DNA of 64,000 nt from NCBI RefSeq assembly GCF_002479495.1, contig NZ_DLNQ01000010.1, positions 1 to 64,000 on the forward strand. The letters run 5' to 3'. This DNA is from Brevundimonas sp. UBA7506. Lineage in GTDB: Bacteria; Pseudomonadota; Alphaproteobacteria; Caulobacterales; Caulobacteraceae. The position numbers and the translations under genes were made by a program. Positions 8,354-19,587 of this stretch are shown in pieces. Positions within the stretch are counted from its first letter, which is position 1. Each line of letters starts with the position of its first letter. Under the pieces are notes generated by a model. The model saw nothing but the letters and a program-made list of their open reading frames with translations. It was not told the origin of the DNA and did no database searches.

Positions 8354-8884
8354 CTAGGTCAAAGGCTGCAAATCCCGCACATAGCGTTTCCAGTTCTGAA
8401 CATAGTGCTGCGCGGATATGCGCAGGGCCTCGATCTGCCCCTCGTCCAGTTCTCGCACCACCTTTCCGGGCTGCCCCATGACCAGGCTGTTGTCCGGAAT
8501 GACCTTGCCCTCCGTGATCAGGGCGTTGGCGCCGATCAGGCAGTTCTTACCGATGCGCGCGCCGTTCAGGATCACCGCCCCGATGCCGACCAGGCTGTTG
8601 TCGCCAATGGTGCAGCCGTGCAGCATGGCCTTGTGGCCCACGGTCACCCCCGCGCCGATCGACAGGGGCGAGCCGACATCCGTGTGCAGGATGCTGCCGT
8701 CCTGAATATTGCTGTCGCGACCGACCACGATGGGATCATTGTCGCCTCGCAAAACCGTGTTGAACCAGATGCTGGCGCCGGGATGCAGAATCACATTCCC
8801 TAGAACCGTTGCATTCGGCGCGATCCAGTATTCGCCCTCCGGCGGAAGCTGCGGCTTGCTGTCGCCAAGACTGTAAACACTCAT
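8354..8884 (-). CDS. gamma carbonic anhydrase family protein
   Basis: This is a 176-residue left-handed beta-helix protein built of hexapeptide repeats (for example [42 protein letters not shown] turns). Histidines in [16 protein letters not shown] and nearby match the metal-binding positions of the gamma-CA/PaaY/YrdA group. Many members have weak or no carbonic anhydrase activity in vitro, so the enzymatic role is not certain. It is a monocistronic gene divergent from the phoH leader. Confidence 0.9.
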   Translation of the reverse strand: MSVYSLGDSKPQLPPEGEYWIAPNATVLGNVILHPGASIWFNTVLRGDNDPIVVGRDSNIQDGSILHTDVGSPLSIGAGVTVGHKAMLHGCTIGDNSLVGIGAVILNGARIGKNCLIGANALITEGKVIPDNSLVMGQPGKVVRELDEGQIEALRISAQHYVQNWKRYVRDLQPLT

Positions 8885-8918
8885 CCGAACACGCCTTATG
8901 TTTCAGAAAATGATGGCT

Positions 8919-8934
8919 TTAAGCCCTCATAAAC
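8919..8934 (+). promoter_or_regulatory. CtrA-like box before the phoH leader
   Basis: TTAA-N7-TAAAC matches the CtrA consensus TTAA-N7-TTAAC at eight of nine fixed positions, in AT-rich sequence between two divergent genes. A single box by itself is weak evidence. Confidence 0.3.
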
Positions 8935-8955
8935 TACGTTAGCATCATTCTGTTG

Positions 8956-9195
8956 ATGCGATTCGAGGTCGCCATTTCGGCCCCGGATCCGAAGCCGGAT
9001 CAAGCCCGGTCCGGTCAGATACTGGAGAATGCGCGTGGCGTGTTCGCGACCGGTTCCAGGACGACGCCTCTGCTGCGGCGACGATCCTGCGGCTGATCCG
9101 GGCGGCTGCTGCGTGGCTCCGGTCCCCTCCTCCCCCACCGACGACCAAGGCGTGTCCCTGCCGGGCGCGCCTTTTTTCATGCCCTGGAGGCGTTC
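8956..9195 (+). promoter_or_regulatory. structured leader of phoH, possible attenuator or small RNA
   Basis: The 311-base gap before phoH is not empty. On the plus strand it has a perfect hairpin GATCCG-AAGC-CGGATC (8986-9001), a strong imperfect hairpin around 9057-9090 (arms CAGGA and TCCTG, with GC-rich inner pairs), and an intrinsic terminator at 9147-9177 only 18 bases before the phoH ATG. Bases 9064-9069 (ACGCCT) are complementary to the 5' arm of the terminator (AGGCGT, 9148-9153), so an antiterminator is possible. Two short frames (46 codons from 8956; 56 codons from 9029) cross it; neither is convincing. I do not recognise a known riboswitch. Confidence 0.5.
9147..9177 (+). terminator. 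intrinsic terminator upstream of phoH
   Basis: A ten-pair stem with two G-U pairs (9148-9157 with 9163-9172) and a short loop runs straight into six T residues (9172-9177). A terminator this close before a start codon implies either a separate small RNA ending here or conditional read-through into phoH. Confidence 0.75.
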
Positions 9196-9960
9196 ATGAC
9201 GAAGCGTTCGGCCATCAAGCATCAGGTCCGCGAAGGCGTGCTGGACTCGCGGGAGTTCCTGCAGGACGCCAAGGTGCGGCGACTGCCGCCCCGCAACGGC
9301 TGGTCGCCCTATCCCTCCAACGACGAACGCGACCAGGGCTACCTCAAGACGCTGAAGCCCAAGTCGGACGGTCAGGCCGAACTGATGGCCGCCATCGACC
9401 ACGCCAATCTGGTCCTCGCCCTGGGCCCGGCCGGCACCGGCAAGACCTATCTGGCCGTGGCCAAGGCGGTCGAGGCGCTGGAGGCCGGCAAGGTCGGCCG
9501 CATCGTCCTGTCGCGCCCGGCGGTCGAGGCCGGGGAGTCCATCGGCTTCCTGCCCGGCGACATGGAGGACAAGCTGGCTCCCTATCTGCGCCCCCTCTAC
9601 GACGCCCTGTCGGATCGGCTCAGCATGAAACGGGTCAAGGCCCTGATGGCCGAGGGCCTGATCGAGATCGCCCCCATCGGATACATGCGCGGCCGCACGC
9701 TGAACAACGCCTTCATCGTGGTGGATGAGGCCCAGAACTGCACCTACGTCCAGCTCAAGATGCTGCTGACCCGGCTGGGCTGGCACTCGACCATGGTGGT
9801 TACGGGCGACCCGCAACAGTCGGACCTGCTGCCCGGCGTGTCGGGCCTGTCGGACATCGCCGAGCGGCTGGAGGCCGTGCCGGAGATCGCCGTGGTCCGC
9901 CTGGCCGAACGCGACATCGTGCGCCACCCCCTGGTCGCGAGCATGATCGGCGTCCTTTAG
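9196..9960 (+). CDS. phoH: PhoH family ATPase
   Basis: This is a 254-residue P-loop protein. Walker A is GPAGTGKT (77-84) and Walker B with the family motif is VVDEAQN (173-179); TGDPQQSDL follows as the sensor/arginine-side motif. PhoH proteins are cytoplasmic ATPases, often linked to RNA metabolism or phosphate stress. This short form lacks the PIN domain of PhoH2 proteins, and it is not next to ybeY or miaB. GGAGG lies seven bases before the ATG. It is preceded by the structured leader and followed by a perfect-stem terminator. Confidence 0.92.
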   Translation: MTKRSAIKHQVREGVLDSREFLQDAKVRRLPPRNGWSPYPSNDERDQGYLKTLKPKSDGQAELMAAIDHANLVLALGPAGTGKTYLAVAKAVEALEAGKVGRIVLSRPAVEAGESIGFLPGDMEDKLAPYLRPLYDALSDRLSMKRVKALMAEGLIEIAPIGYMRGRTLNNAFIVVDEAQNCTYVQLKMLLTRLGWHSTMVVTGDPQQSDLLPGVSGLSDIAERLEAVPEIAVVRLAERDIVRHPLVASMIGVL

Positions 9961-9985
9961 CCCCCCTGCCAGGACGCGGATGCGA

Positions 9986-10018
9986 AGAGGCCCGGAGAGC
10001 GATCTCCGGGCCTCTTTT
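9986..10018 (+). terminator. phoH intrinsic terminator
   Basis: A perfect 13-base-pair stem (9986-9998 with 10003-10015), loop GCGA, then TTT. It lies between phoH and the convergent antiporter gene and probably serves phoH. Confidence 0.85.
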
Positions 10019-10020
10019 CA

Positions 10021-11253
10021 TTACATGACGTCGGCCAGGGCGGCCTTGGGTTCTTCCTTCTTGGGCGGCGTCACGATCCGCCCGCCCATCCGGTCGATCA
10101 GGGCGAAGACGAAGGGATTGAGCGAGATCGACAGCAGGGCTGCGGCCAGGATCAGGTCGTGGGTTTCGCGGCTCATGGCGCCCAGGGACACCGAGATGGC
10201 GGCCAGGATGAAGGAGAACTCGCCGATCTGAGCCAGGGCGGCGGCGACGGTCAGGCTGGTCGGTCGGTCCAGCTTGAAGGCCGTGGTGATGGCCAGGGCC
10301 GCCAGGGACTTGCCGATGATGACGATGCCCAGGACGCCCAAAACGGCGAGAGGCTCGCGCACCAGGATCATCGGATCGAACAGCATGCCGACCGAGACGA
10401 AGAAGAGCACGGCGAAGGCGTCGCGCAGCGGAAGCGAGCGCTCGGCGGCATTGTGGCCCAGCGGCGAGCTGTTCAGCACCAGACCTGCCAGGAAGGCGCC
10501 CAGGGCGAAGGAATGGAACAGGTAATAGGCGACCCAGGCGATGCCCAGTGCGATGGCCAGAACGCCAAGCGTGAAGAGTTCACGCGACTTGGTGTGGGCG
10601 ATCCGCACCAGAACCCAGGGGAGGACCTTGGCGCCGACGACCAGCATGACGCTAACGAAACCGGCGACCTTGACCAGGGTCCAGCCGATGGACTTGGCCA
10701 GTTCGGCGCCGCTCAGCGTTTCACCCGGCGCGATGATCAGCAACGGCAGCATGACCAGGGCGATGACAATCACCAGATCCTCGACGATCAGCCAGCCCAT
10801 GGCGATGCGGCCGGCGTCGGTCTTGAGCTGCTTGCGCTCTTCCAGCGCCCGCAGCAGCACCACGGTCGAGGCCACCGACAGAGAGAACCCCAGCAACAGG
10901 GCCTCGACGTCGCCGAGCCCCAGCAGGAACCGGCCCAGGACCCAGCCCAGGACAGTGGCGGCGGCGATCTGGACCAGGGCGCCGGGAATGGCGACCTTGC
11001 GCACCTTCATCAGGTCCGCCAGCGAAAAGTGCAGCCCGACCCCGAACATCAGCAGGATGACGCCGATCTCGGCCAACTGGGGCGCCAGCTCGGTGTCGGC
11101 GACGAAGCCGCCCGTGTAGGGGCCGACCACGACCCCCGCCACCAGATAACCGACCAAAGGCGACAGCTTCAGCCGATTGGCCAACATGCCGAACACGAAG
11201 GCGAGGACGAAGCCTCCGACCAGGGTGATAATCAGGCTGTCGGCATGCGGCAT
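10021..11253 (-). CDS. CPA2 family cation:proton antiporter (Kef/YbaL-type membrane domain)
   Basis: This is a 410-residue inner-membrane protein with about 12 hydrophobic helices and the Na/H-exchanger fold (LIITLVGGFVLAFVFGML at the N-terminus, RLKLSPLVGYLVAGVVVGP shortly after). It resembles the membrane part of KefB/YbaL but ends without the cytoplasmic TrkA-N nucleotide-binding domain, so gating differs from Kef. The transported cation cannot be told from sequence. The frame opens at 11376, but the ATG at 11253 has GGAG six bases upstream and starts right before the first helix. Confidence 0.9.
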   Translation of the reverse strand: MPHADSLIITLVGGFVLAFVFGMLANRLKLSPLVGYLVAGVVVGPYTGGFVADTELAPQLAEIGVILLMFGVGLHFSLADLMKVRKVAIPGALVQIAAATVLGWVLGRFLLGLGDVEALLLGFSLSVASTVVLLRALEERKQLKTDAGRIAMGWLIVEDLVIVIALVMLPLLIIAPGETLSGAELAKSIGWTLVKVAGFVSVMLVVGAKVLPWVLVRIAHTKSRELFTLGVLAIALGIAWVAYYLFHSFALGAFLAGLVLNSSPLGHNAAERSLPLRDAFAVLFFVSVGMLFDPMILVREPLAVLGVLGIVIIGKSLAALAITTAFKLDRPTSLTVAAALAQIGEFSFILAAISVSLGAMSRETHDLILAAALLSISLNPFVFALIDRMGGRIVTPPKKEEPKAALADVM

Positions 11254-11470
11254 CGGCGCTCCTGCGTCGGTGAAGGGTTTCCTTGGGGCTGGAAGCCTTA
11301 ATCTGGGGGCGCGAGGCCGCCACGGCAAGGCTTTCGCCCTAGTTTTACCGGGATGAAACCGATTTGGAACCGTCAAAGTTGCGTGCGCGACGACGAGTCG
11401 CGCCGCAGCGCCCTCGCAAGAGCCCGCAGCCTAGACGTCAGCCGCGGCCCTCCCGAGCGACGACGGTGGA

Positions 11471-13381
11471 TTACGCCCGCACCGCCCGGCTGGCGTCGAC
11501 GCCGATGGCGGTCAGGGCGGTCGCCGCGATGTGGTCGGCGTCGAGGCCGGCCTGGGCGTACATGATCTCGGGCTTGTCCTGGTCCTGGAAGACGTCGGGC
11601 AGGGTCAGGGTGCGGATCTTCAGACCGCCGTCCAGCGCGCCCTTCTCGGCCAGCAGTTGCAGGACGAAGGCGCCGAAGCCGCCCATGGCGCCCTCTTCCA
11701 CCGTGATCAGGCACTCATGTTCGCGCGCCAGACGCAGGATCATGTCGGCGTCCAGCGGCTTGGCGAAGCGGGCGTCGGCGACGGTGGCCGAGACGCCGCG
11801 CGCGGCCAGCAGGTCGGCGGCCTTCAGCGATTCCTGCAGGCGGGTGCCCAGCGACAGAATGGCGACCGAGGTCCCTTCGCGGACGATGCGGCCCTTGCCG
11901 ATCTCCAGCGGGGCGGCCAGTTCAGGAATCTCGACGCCGACGCCGTCGCCGCGCGGATAGCGGAAGGCGCTGGGGCGGTCGTCGATGGCCAGGGAGGTCG
12001 AGATCATGGCGGCCAGTTCCGCCTCGTCGGCGGCGGCCATCAGCACCATGCCGGGCAGTGCCCCCATGAAGCCGATGTCGAAGCTGCCCGCGTGGGTCGC
12101 GCCGTCGGCGCCGACCAGACCGGCGCGGTCCATGGCGAAGCGCACCGGCAGGGACTGGATGGCCACATCGTGGACGACCTGGTCGTAGCCGCGCTGAAGG
12201 AAGGTCGAATAGATGGCGCAGACCGGCTTGATCCCGTCCGCAGCCAGACCGGCGGCGAAGGTGACGGCGTGCTGCTCGGCGATGCCGACATCAAAGGTGC
12301 GGTCAGGGAAGGCCTGACCGAACAGGTCCAGACCCGTGCCCGTCGGCATGGCGGCGGTGATGGCCACGATGCTGGGGTCGTTGCGGGCGTGCTTGATCAG
12401 CTCTGTGCCGAAAACCTTGGTGTAGCTGGGGGCGTTGGAGACGGCCTTGGCCTGCTTGCCCGAGACGACGTCGAACTTGACCACGCCGTGGTACTTGTCG
12501 GCGCTGTTCTCGGCCGGGGCGTAGCCCTTGCCCTTTTGCGTCACGACGTGGACCAGCACCGGACGGTCGGTGATGGCGGCCGCGTTCTTCAGGATGGGGA
12601 CCAGATTTTCCATGTCGTGACCGTCGATCGGCCCGATGTAGTAGAAGCCCAGTTCCTCGAAGAAGGTGCCGCCGACGATCATGCCGCGGGCGTATTCCTC
12701 GGCCTTGCGCGCCGCGTCGCGGAAGGGGCGCGGCATGTGATCGACGAATTTCTTCCCGACCTTGCGGATGTTCTGATAGGCGCCGCCCGAGACCTGCTTG
12801 GCCAGATAGGCGCTCATACCGCCGACGGGCGGGGCGATCGACATGTCGTTGTCGTTCAGCACCACCATCAGCTGGCCGTGGGTGGCCTCGGCGGCGTTGT
12901 TCATCGCCTCATAGGCCATGCCCGCTGACATGGAGCCGTCGCCGATGACGGCCACGACGCGGTTCTTCTCGCCCTTGGCGTCGCGGGCGGCGGCGAAGCC
13001 GAGCGCCGCCGAAATCGAGGTAGAGGCGTGGGCCGCGCCGAAGGGATCGTATTCGCTTTCCGAACGCTTGGTGAAGCCCGACAGGCCGCCGCCCTGACGC
13101 AGGGTGCGAATGCGATCACGCCGCCCGGTCAGGATCTTGTGCGGATAGCACTGATGGCCGACGTCCCAGATCAGGATGTCCTTGGGCGTCTCGAAGACAT
13201 GGTGCAGCGCGACCGTCAGTTCGACCACGCCCAGCGCCGAGCCCAGGTGGCCGCCGGTGACCGAGACGGCGTCGATGGTCTCGGCCCGCACCTCGTCCGC
13301 CAGCTGCTTCAGCTGGTGAACGTCCAAGCCCCGCGTATCGGCGGGAAACTTGACGGTGTCGAGAAGCGGGGTGTGGGGCAT
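11471..13381 (-). CDS. dxs: 1-deoxy-D-xylulose-5-phosphate synthase
   Basis: This is a 636-residue thiamine-diphosphate enzyme that condenses pyruvate and glyceraldehyde 3-phosphate, the first step of the MEP isoprenoid pathway. Visible marks are [16 protein letters not shown] at the N-terminus, the TPP/magnesium motif [17 protein letters not shown], the transketolase pyrimidine-binding region ([15 protein letters not shown]) and the C-terminal domain. Length is typical. It is the last gene of an operon after xseB, csaA and ispA, so two isoprenoid steps are co-transcribed. Confidence 0.97.
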   Translation of the reverse strand: MPHTPLLDTVKFPADTRGLDVHQLKQLADEVRAETIDAVSVTGGHLGSALGVVELTVALHHVFETPKDILIWDVGHQCYPHKILTGRRDRIRTLRQGGGLSGFTKRSESEYDPFGAAHASTSISAALGFAAARDAKGEKNRVVAVIGDGSMSAGMAYEAMNNAAEATHGQLMVVLNDNDMSIAPPVGGMSAYLAKQVSGGAYQNIRKVGKKFVDHMPRPFRDAARKAEEYARGMIVGGTFFEELGFYYIGPIDGHDMENLVPILKNAAAITDRPVLVHVVTQKGKGYAPAENSADKYHGVVKFDVVSGKQAKAVSNAPSYTKVFGTELIKHARNDPSIVAITAAMPTGTGLDLFGQAFPDRTFDVGIAEQHAVTFAAGLAADGIKPVCAIYSTFLQRGYDQVVHDVAIQSLPVRFAMDRAGLVGADGATHAGSFDIGFMGALPGMVLMAAADEAELAAMISTSLAIDDRPSAFRYPRGDGVGVEIPELAAPLEIGKGRIVREGTSVAILSLGTRLQESLKAADLLAARGVSATVADARFAKPLDADMILRLAREHECLITVEEGAMGGFGAFVLQLLAEKGALDGGLKIRTLTLPDVFQDQDKPEIMYAQAGLDADHIAATALTAIGVDASRAVRA

Positions 13382-13446
13382 GGGTATCGGAGGCCTTTGA
13401 CGCAGGACGTCATATTCTAACCCGCGGGAGGCGGGCGCGTTTCCTA

Positions 13447-14710
<1,264 letters not shown>

Positions 14711-14711
<1 letters not shown>

Positions 14712-14968
14712 CAGCCGAACTCGGCGGGCTCGACGCCCTTGGCCTGGCCGTCGGCCCCGACGACGATCTTCTCGACTCGCAGCTGGGCGGCTTTCAACCG
14801 GGCCTCGCAGTGAGCCTTCAGGCGCGCGCCTTCTTCGTACAGGGCGATGGACTCCTCCAGCGGAGCCTGGCCCGACTCCAGTCGCGAGACGATGCCCTCC
14901 AGACGCGACAGGGCGTCCTCGAAGCTGAGATCGGCGGAAACGGCGGGGAAAGCGGAGGCGTCGGTCAT
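14711..14968 (-). CDS. xseB: exodeoxyribonuclease VII small subunit
   Basis: This is an 85-residue helical protein with the XseB signature LSFEDALSRLEGIVSRLESG followed by ALYEEGARLKAHCEARL. It assembles in several copies on XseA to make exonuclease VII, which degrades single-stranded DNA. It is the first gene of the xseB-csaA-ispA-dxs operon, as in many Proteobacteria where xseB precedes ispA and dxs. xseA is not in the window. Confidence 0.95.
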
Positions 14969-15018
14969 GATGCGGGCAACCTAGAGACGCCCGCGCGGCG
15001 CATCAACGACGAAAGGCG

Positions 15019-15675
15019 TCAGCGCTTCTCGTAGCGACGTTGCGACCAGTATTTGAAGCCCTGGTTGTGGGCCAGACGCCAGCCGTGGACCTTCAGGCGC
15101 TGGCCGACCATGTGGTTGAAGTAGCCGTGGGCCAGGACCAGGACGTCCTGCCCCTCGCCGGCGCGGGCGATCAGGATGCGAGCCGCCTGGTCGGCGCGGA
15201 CCTCGGCCTCGGCGCGGGTTTCCTGGCCTTCGTGGTGGTTGAAGACGTGCCACCAGAAGCGCGAGATCACGCCCCAATAGCGCGGCGACAGCTTGATCCA
15301 CGCCGGGAAATGCGGCGGCGGCAGGGGCGCCTCGATGAACAGGGCGTCGACCAGAACCTCGCGGTCGCGGGCCACGGCCTGGGCCGTTTCCTGGGCGCGA
15401 CGGCGCGAAGAGGCGTAGATGGCCCCCGCACCCTCGGCGGCGCTCAGAAGGGTCTGCGGCGGAGTCTGGCCGGCGCGCAGACCGCCGACCTCGTAGCGGC
15501 CCCACCAGTCACGATATTCGTCCGAGGTGATCAGACATTTGCGCGACAGGGCCGGCTCGCCGTGGCGAGCCAGAATGATGGCGCCGAAGGCCGGCGCCGC
15601 CTGGACGGCGCGAGGCGCCTCACTGGGCGTCGATGCGGCGGATTCGGTGTGAGTCATGAGTGCGGGAGACGTCAT
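15019..15675 (-). CDS. histidine phosphatase superfamily protein
   Basis: This is a protein of about 218 residues with the phosphohistidine motif ARHGEP near the N-terminus, a second arginine in SSRRRAQETAQAV and the late histidine in VLVLAHGYFNHMVG. This group includes phosphoglycerate mutases, cobalamin phosphatases and SixA-like enzymes; the substrate is unknown. The open frame extends to a TTG at 15720; Met codons at 15675 and 15657 are both plausible starts and neither has a clear ribosome-binding site. Confidence 0.85.
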   Translation of the reverse strand: MTSPALMTHTESAASTPSEAPRAVQAAPAFGAIILARHGEPALSRKCLITSDEYRDWWGRYEVGGLRAGQTPPQTLLSAAEGAGAIYASSRRRAQETAQAVARDREVLVDALFIEAPLPPPHFPAWIKLSPRYWGVISRFWWHVFNHHEGQETRAEAEVRADQAARILIARAGEGQDVLVLAHGYFNHMVGQRLKVHGWRLAHNQGFKYWSQRRYEKR

Positions 15676-15740
15676 AGCACGGGGAGCAGCCTTTGAAATC
15701 AAGGCTTTGGCGTCCCTCAATCCCCCCGATTGCGGTTGAC

Positions 15741-15807
15741 GGGGCCAGCGCTTCGTCGGCCCCTTGGAAGATGGTGGTAGCTCTCGCCGCGCGCCCCTGC
15801 AACCACC
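15741..15807. repeat. two hairpins in a divergent intergenic region
   Basis: GGGGCC (15741-15746) pairs with GGCCCC (15758-15763), and GGTGGT (15773-15778) pairs with ACCACC (15802-15807). They lie in the 191-base gap between the phosphatase and the GNAT gene. No known RNA family was recognised. Confidence 0.3.
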
Positions 15808-15866
15808 AAGCGATGACAGCCTCGCGAGCGGCCTGTGCGGCCTCGACCGCAGGGACGCGCGGCGGT

Positions 15867-16406
15867 ATGGCCGAGACCATGACCGAAGCCCTGATCCGCC
15901 CCGCCCGACCCGACGACGCCGCCGCCCTGGCCGCGTTGGGCCGACAGACCTTCGTGGACACCTTCGTCGAGGGTTTTGGCATCCCCTACCCCGCCGCCGA
16001 CCTGGCCGCCTTCCTCGACAAGAGCTTCAGCGTCGAGACCATCCAAACCAAGCTGACCGAACCCGGCGCCGCCTGGTGGGTGGCCGACCGCGACGGCGAG
16101 ATCCTGGGCTTCGCCAACACCGGGCCCAACACCCTGCCCCACCCCGATGGCCGCCCCGGTCACGCGGAACTGCGCCGCCTCTACATCAGCCGCGACGCGC
16201 AAGGCCTGGGTCTGGGCACCCGGATGCTGACGCTGGCGCTGGAATGGATGGAGGCCAACACCGACGGCCCCCTGTGGGTCGGCGTCTGGAGCGGCAATGA
16301 AAAGGCCCAGAAGCTGTACGCCGCCTATGGCTTCGAGAAGGCCGGGGAATACGACTATCCGGTGGGTGCCTGGAACGACCACGAGTTCATCTTGCGGCGG
16401 GGCTGA
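15867..16406 (+). CDS. GNAT family N-acetyltransferase
   Basis: This is a protein of about 179 residues with the four GNAT motifs in order. They include the acetyl-CoA loop in LYISRDAQGLGLGTRMLTLA (Q/RxxGxG/A type) and the C-terminal NEKAQKLYAAYGFEKAGEY. It transfers acetyl from acetyl-CoA to an amine of unknown identity. ATGs at 15867 and 15879 both fit; the first has AGGGA eleven bases upstream. It is followed after 20 bases by the VWA gene and may share its transcript. Confidence 0.88.
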   Translation: MAETMTEALIRPARPDDAAALAALGRQTFVDTFVEGFGIPYPAADLAAFLDKSFSVETIQTKLTEPGAAWWVADRDGEILGFANTGPNTLPHPDGRPGHAELRRLYISRDAQGLGLGTRMLTLALEWMEANTDGPLWVGVWSGNEKAQKLYAAYGFEKAGEYDYPVGAWNDHEFILRRG

Positions 16407-16426
16407 TCCCGGCCCAGTCTGATCCC

Positions 16427-17605
<1,179 letters not shown>

Positions 17606-17643
17606 AGGTCTGGTCCGGGAGACCCCGACCAAGGAGGGACGCG

Positions 17644-18147
17644 ATGACGACGGCTCTGCTTTTCGCCCTGGTTCTGCAACAGGCCGCGCCCGGCGTGGTC
17701 TGGTCGGACGATCCGCCCGCCCCCGTCGAAGAGGTCGTCGTCGCCGCGCCCGTTCCCGTCCTGCCCGCCCACGCCCTGGCCGATCCCTATGGCTGGGAGC
17801 GGTCGCAGTGCAGCCCCTTCATCCGCAAGGACGAGCCGCTGGAGCATTGCCAGGCCAGGGTGCGGGTGACGCTGGCCGCCGTCATGGGCGACCGCCTGCC
17901 TGACGGCTTGCGTCCCTCGGCGGCGATGGAGAGCTGCACCCCCGGCACGGCGGCGAACGGCTATGCGATGCAGTGCGGCCCGCGCCCGGTCGCGGCCCTG
18001 GGCGCGCCGCCGCCTCAGGAAAAGGTCTGCGACAGCCGCCCCCAGCGTACGCCCAGCGGCGCCATAGCCTTCAACAGCGAATGCCGCCCCGCACCAGGCG
18101 AAGCACGCGCACAGGACGGCCTGCGCATACGCCTGGGCGGCGATTGA
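17644..18147 (+). CDS. small exported protein, unknown function
   Basis: This is a 167-residue protein with a short hydrophobic N-terminus (MTTALLFALVLQQAAPGVVW) that could be a signal peptide, then Pro-rich sequence and six or so cysteines (CSPF, EHCQ, SCTPG, MQCG, VCDSR, SECRP) suggesting disulfides in the periplasm. I recognise no family. A strong ribosome-binding site AAGGAGGG lies eight bases before the ATG. Its last ten codons, GLRIRLGGD plus stop, recur at 19551-19580. Confidence 0.75.
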   Translation: MTTALLFALVLQQAAPGVVWSDDPPAPVEEVVVAAPVPVLPAHALADPYGWERSQCSPFIRKDEPLEHCQARVRVTLAAVMGDRLPDGLRPSAAMESCTPGTAANGYAMQCGPRPVAALGAPPPQEKVCDSRPQRTPSGAIAFNSECRPAPGEARAQDGLRIRLGGD

Positions 18148-18174
18148 AGGTTCGCGGACCGTGTCGCCGGCCGG

Positions 18175-19440
18175 CTAGTCGATGCTCAGAACGCCGAAGG
18201 CTGGCCGGATGCCCCCTACCGTCTCCTGCCGGAAGAAGTAGCGACCGGGGCGGAGGAAGAACGTCGCCTCTGTCGCGCCCGGCGGCAGCAGATAATGGTC
18301 CGACGGGGGCCCTGCCGTCCCCTCGGACAGCGACAGAGCCTGGACAAGCACCAGTTCGTCCAGCGGGGGCACCGAAATCTCGACGCGGCGGCGTTCGGGG
18401 TCCGCCGCCAGCCAGCCCGGGCGCCCCGCGACGGGCGCCACGCGGGGATGGAAGACCGACAGGTCCATCTTGCCGACATAGGCGGGCGAAGCCACGCTCT
18501 CGGCTCCCCTGGACACCACGATGGGCTTCTCGGGCGCGAACCGGTCGAGAACCGCCGCCACATGCGGCGCATCATTTTCGGGGGCGATCGCCGGCCAATT
18601 CATCGACTGCTCGATCGTCAGCGGATCAATGCCGGTCTTGGCCTTGAGACGCGCGGCGAACCAGGTCCCGCCCCGGCCGGGCTTCTCCATGGCGTGGCTG
18701 TAGCCGACAAACACAAAGACGCGCGCCTCGGGGTGGCTGGACAGGATGTTCGCGATCAGGTTGTCGGCCTGGGCCTCTTCCCGCGCGGCGATCCGCGATG
18801 CGCCGTCAGCGTCATCGGGCGCGTTCTGATCGAAGCGTTGTTCATAGTCCGCGAAACGATAGCCGAGCCGCGCCGCCTCTCTCACCGTCTCAGCGAAGAC
18901 CGGATCGTGGGTGTAGTAGCCATAGCTCGCCAGGAAGGGCGCGCCCTCGGCGTAGCTGGAGATCCGCACATAGGGCTCGGGCTGCGGCGAGGTGAAGGTC
19001 TCGGCTGCGAACCAATCATAGCCGAGCGGACGCAGGGCCCGGATCACCTGAGCGGCGAAGGCCCGGTGTCCCGAAACATTGTGCGCCTCGTTGAGAATGA
19101 CGATGCGCGTGTCGCGCGCGGCCTCCACAATGGCCTCAATCGCATCGCGCGCCGCGGCGTCATCGAGATCGGGGCGAGCGAGCGAAGGATGCGGGGGTCG
19201 TTCCACCACCCCGACCGCGGTGGCTTCGTCGCCCAAAAAAGACGCGAACTGACTCAGCATCTGGCGCGCCGCCTCATCCCCCGCTTGCGACTTGGCCTTC
19301 AGGTCCAGATAGGTCGGCAGGTATCGCCCCTCGGAGTAGAAGCGATCACTATTCGACAGGGCTTCCTGCGCGATCGCCGGCGCCCCCCAGGCGAGCCCCA
19401 TACCTGCGGCCGCCAGCAACACAGTACGACGCGACACCAT
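18175..19440 (-). CDS. EreA/ChaN-like (Tiki superfamily) exported protein
   Basis: This is a 421-residue protein with a twin-arginine-type signal (MVSRRTVLLAAAGMGLAW, cleavage near AIAQ). The central domain has VILNEAHNVSGHRAF, AAETFTSPQ and VFVFVGYSHAMEKP, the Glu/His constellation of the erythromycin-esterase/ChaN/TraB-like fold that binds metal or haem. The biochemical role of this branch is unknown, and it should not be read as antibiotic resistance. A beta-rich C-terminal region of about 120 residues is extra. It is convergent with the gene at 17644, and the segment carrying it is flanked by copies of that gene's 3' end. Confidence 0.75.
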   Translation of the reverse strand: MVSRRTVLLAAAGMGLAWGAPAIAQEALSNSDRFYSEGRYLPTYLDLKAKSQAGDEAARQMLSQFASFLGDEATAVGVVERPPHPSLARPDLDDAAARDAIEAIVEAARDTRIVILNEAHNVSGHRAFAAQVIRALRPLGYDWFAAETFTSPQPEPYVRISSYAEGAPFLASYGYYTHDPVFAETVREAARLGYRFADYEQRFDQNAPDDADGASRIAAREEAQADNLIANILSSHPEARVFVFVGYSHAMEKPGRGGTWFAARLKAKTGIDPLTIEQSMNWPAIAPENDAPHVAAVLDRFAPEKPIVVSRGAESVASPAYVGKMDLSVFHPRVAPVAGRPGWLAADPERRRVEISVPPLDELVLVQALSLSEGTAGPPSDHYLLPPGATEATFFLRPGRYFFRQETVGGIRPAFGVLSID

Positions 19441-19550
19441 CGCGCAGCCTCTCCCGACACTTCACCTGACGGTCAGCCTAGAGGGTTCAGTAAACTTGGC
19501 AATAATAAGCGCCCTCCAGCTTTTGGCCGCGACCGATGCTGGCACGAAGA

Positions 19551-19580
19551 GGCCTGCGCATCCGGCTGGGCGGCGACTGA
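19551..19580 (+). pseudogene. relic copy of the 3' end of the 17644-18147 gene
   Basis: Thirty bases encode GLRIRLGGD plus stop, identical in protein to the end of the gene at 17644-18147 (bases 18118-18147). The two copies differ at three positions, all synonymous (Ile, Arg and Asp third positions). Upstream similarity fades quickly and no start is visible. This is the last trace of a second copy. Confidence 0.6.
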
Positions 19581-19587
19581 GCGTATG

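Noticed and set aside
8945..9178. 6S, SRP or known riboswitch identity for the phoH leader
   Set aside because: The conserved cores of these RNAs were looked for and not found; only the general hairpin-terminator layout is supported.
10159..11301. 380-codon plus-strand frame opposite the antiporter
   Set aside because: Very Gln/Asp/His-rich, typical of the antisense of a membrane protein gene at high GC; the minus-strand antiporter explains the region.
15721..15866. tRNA-like or small RNA in the divergent gap
   Set aside because: Two short hairpins exist but no T-loop TTC or anticodon arm could be placed, so no RNA gene is called.
15620..15982. 120-codon minus-strand frame crossing the gap between the phosphatase and GNAT genes
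   Set aside because: It runs antisense to the GNAT start and out of frame through the phosphatase start. No ribosome-binding site or known domain; treated as a shadow.
18175..19440. Reading the EreA/ChaN-like gene as erythromycin resistance
   Set aside because: Only the superfamily core is shared; the export signal and extra C-terminal region do not fit a macrolide esterase.
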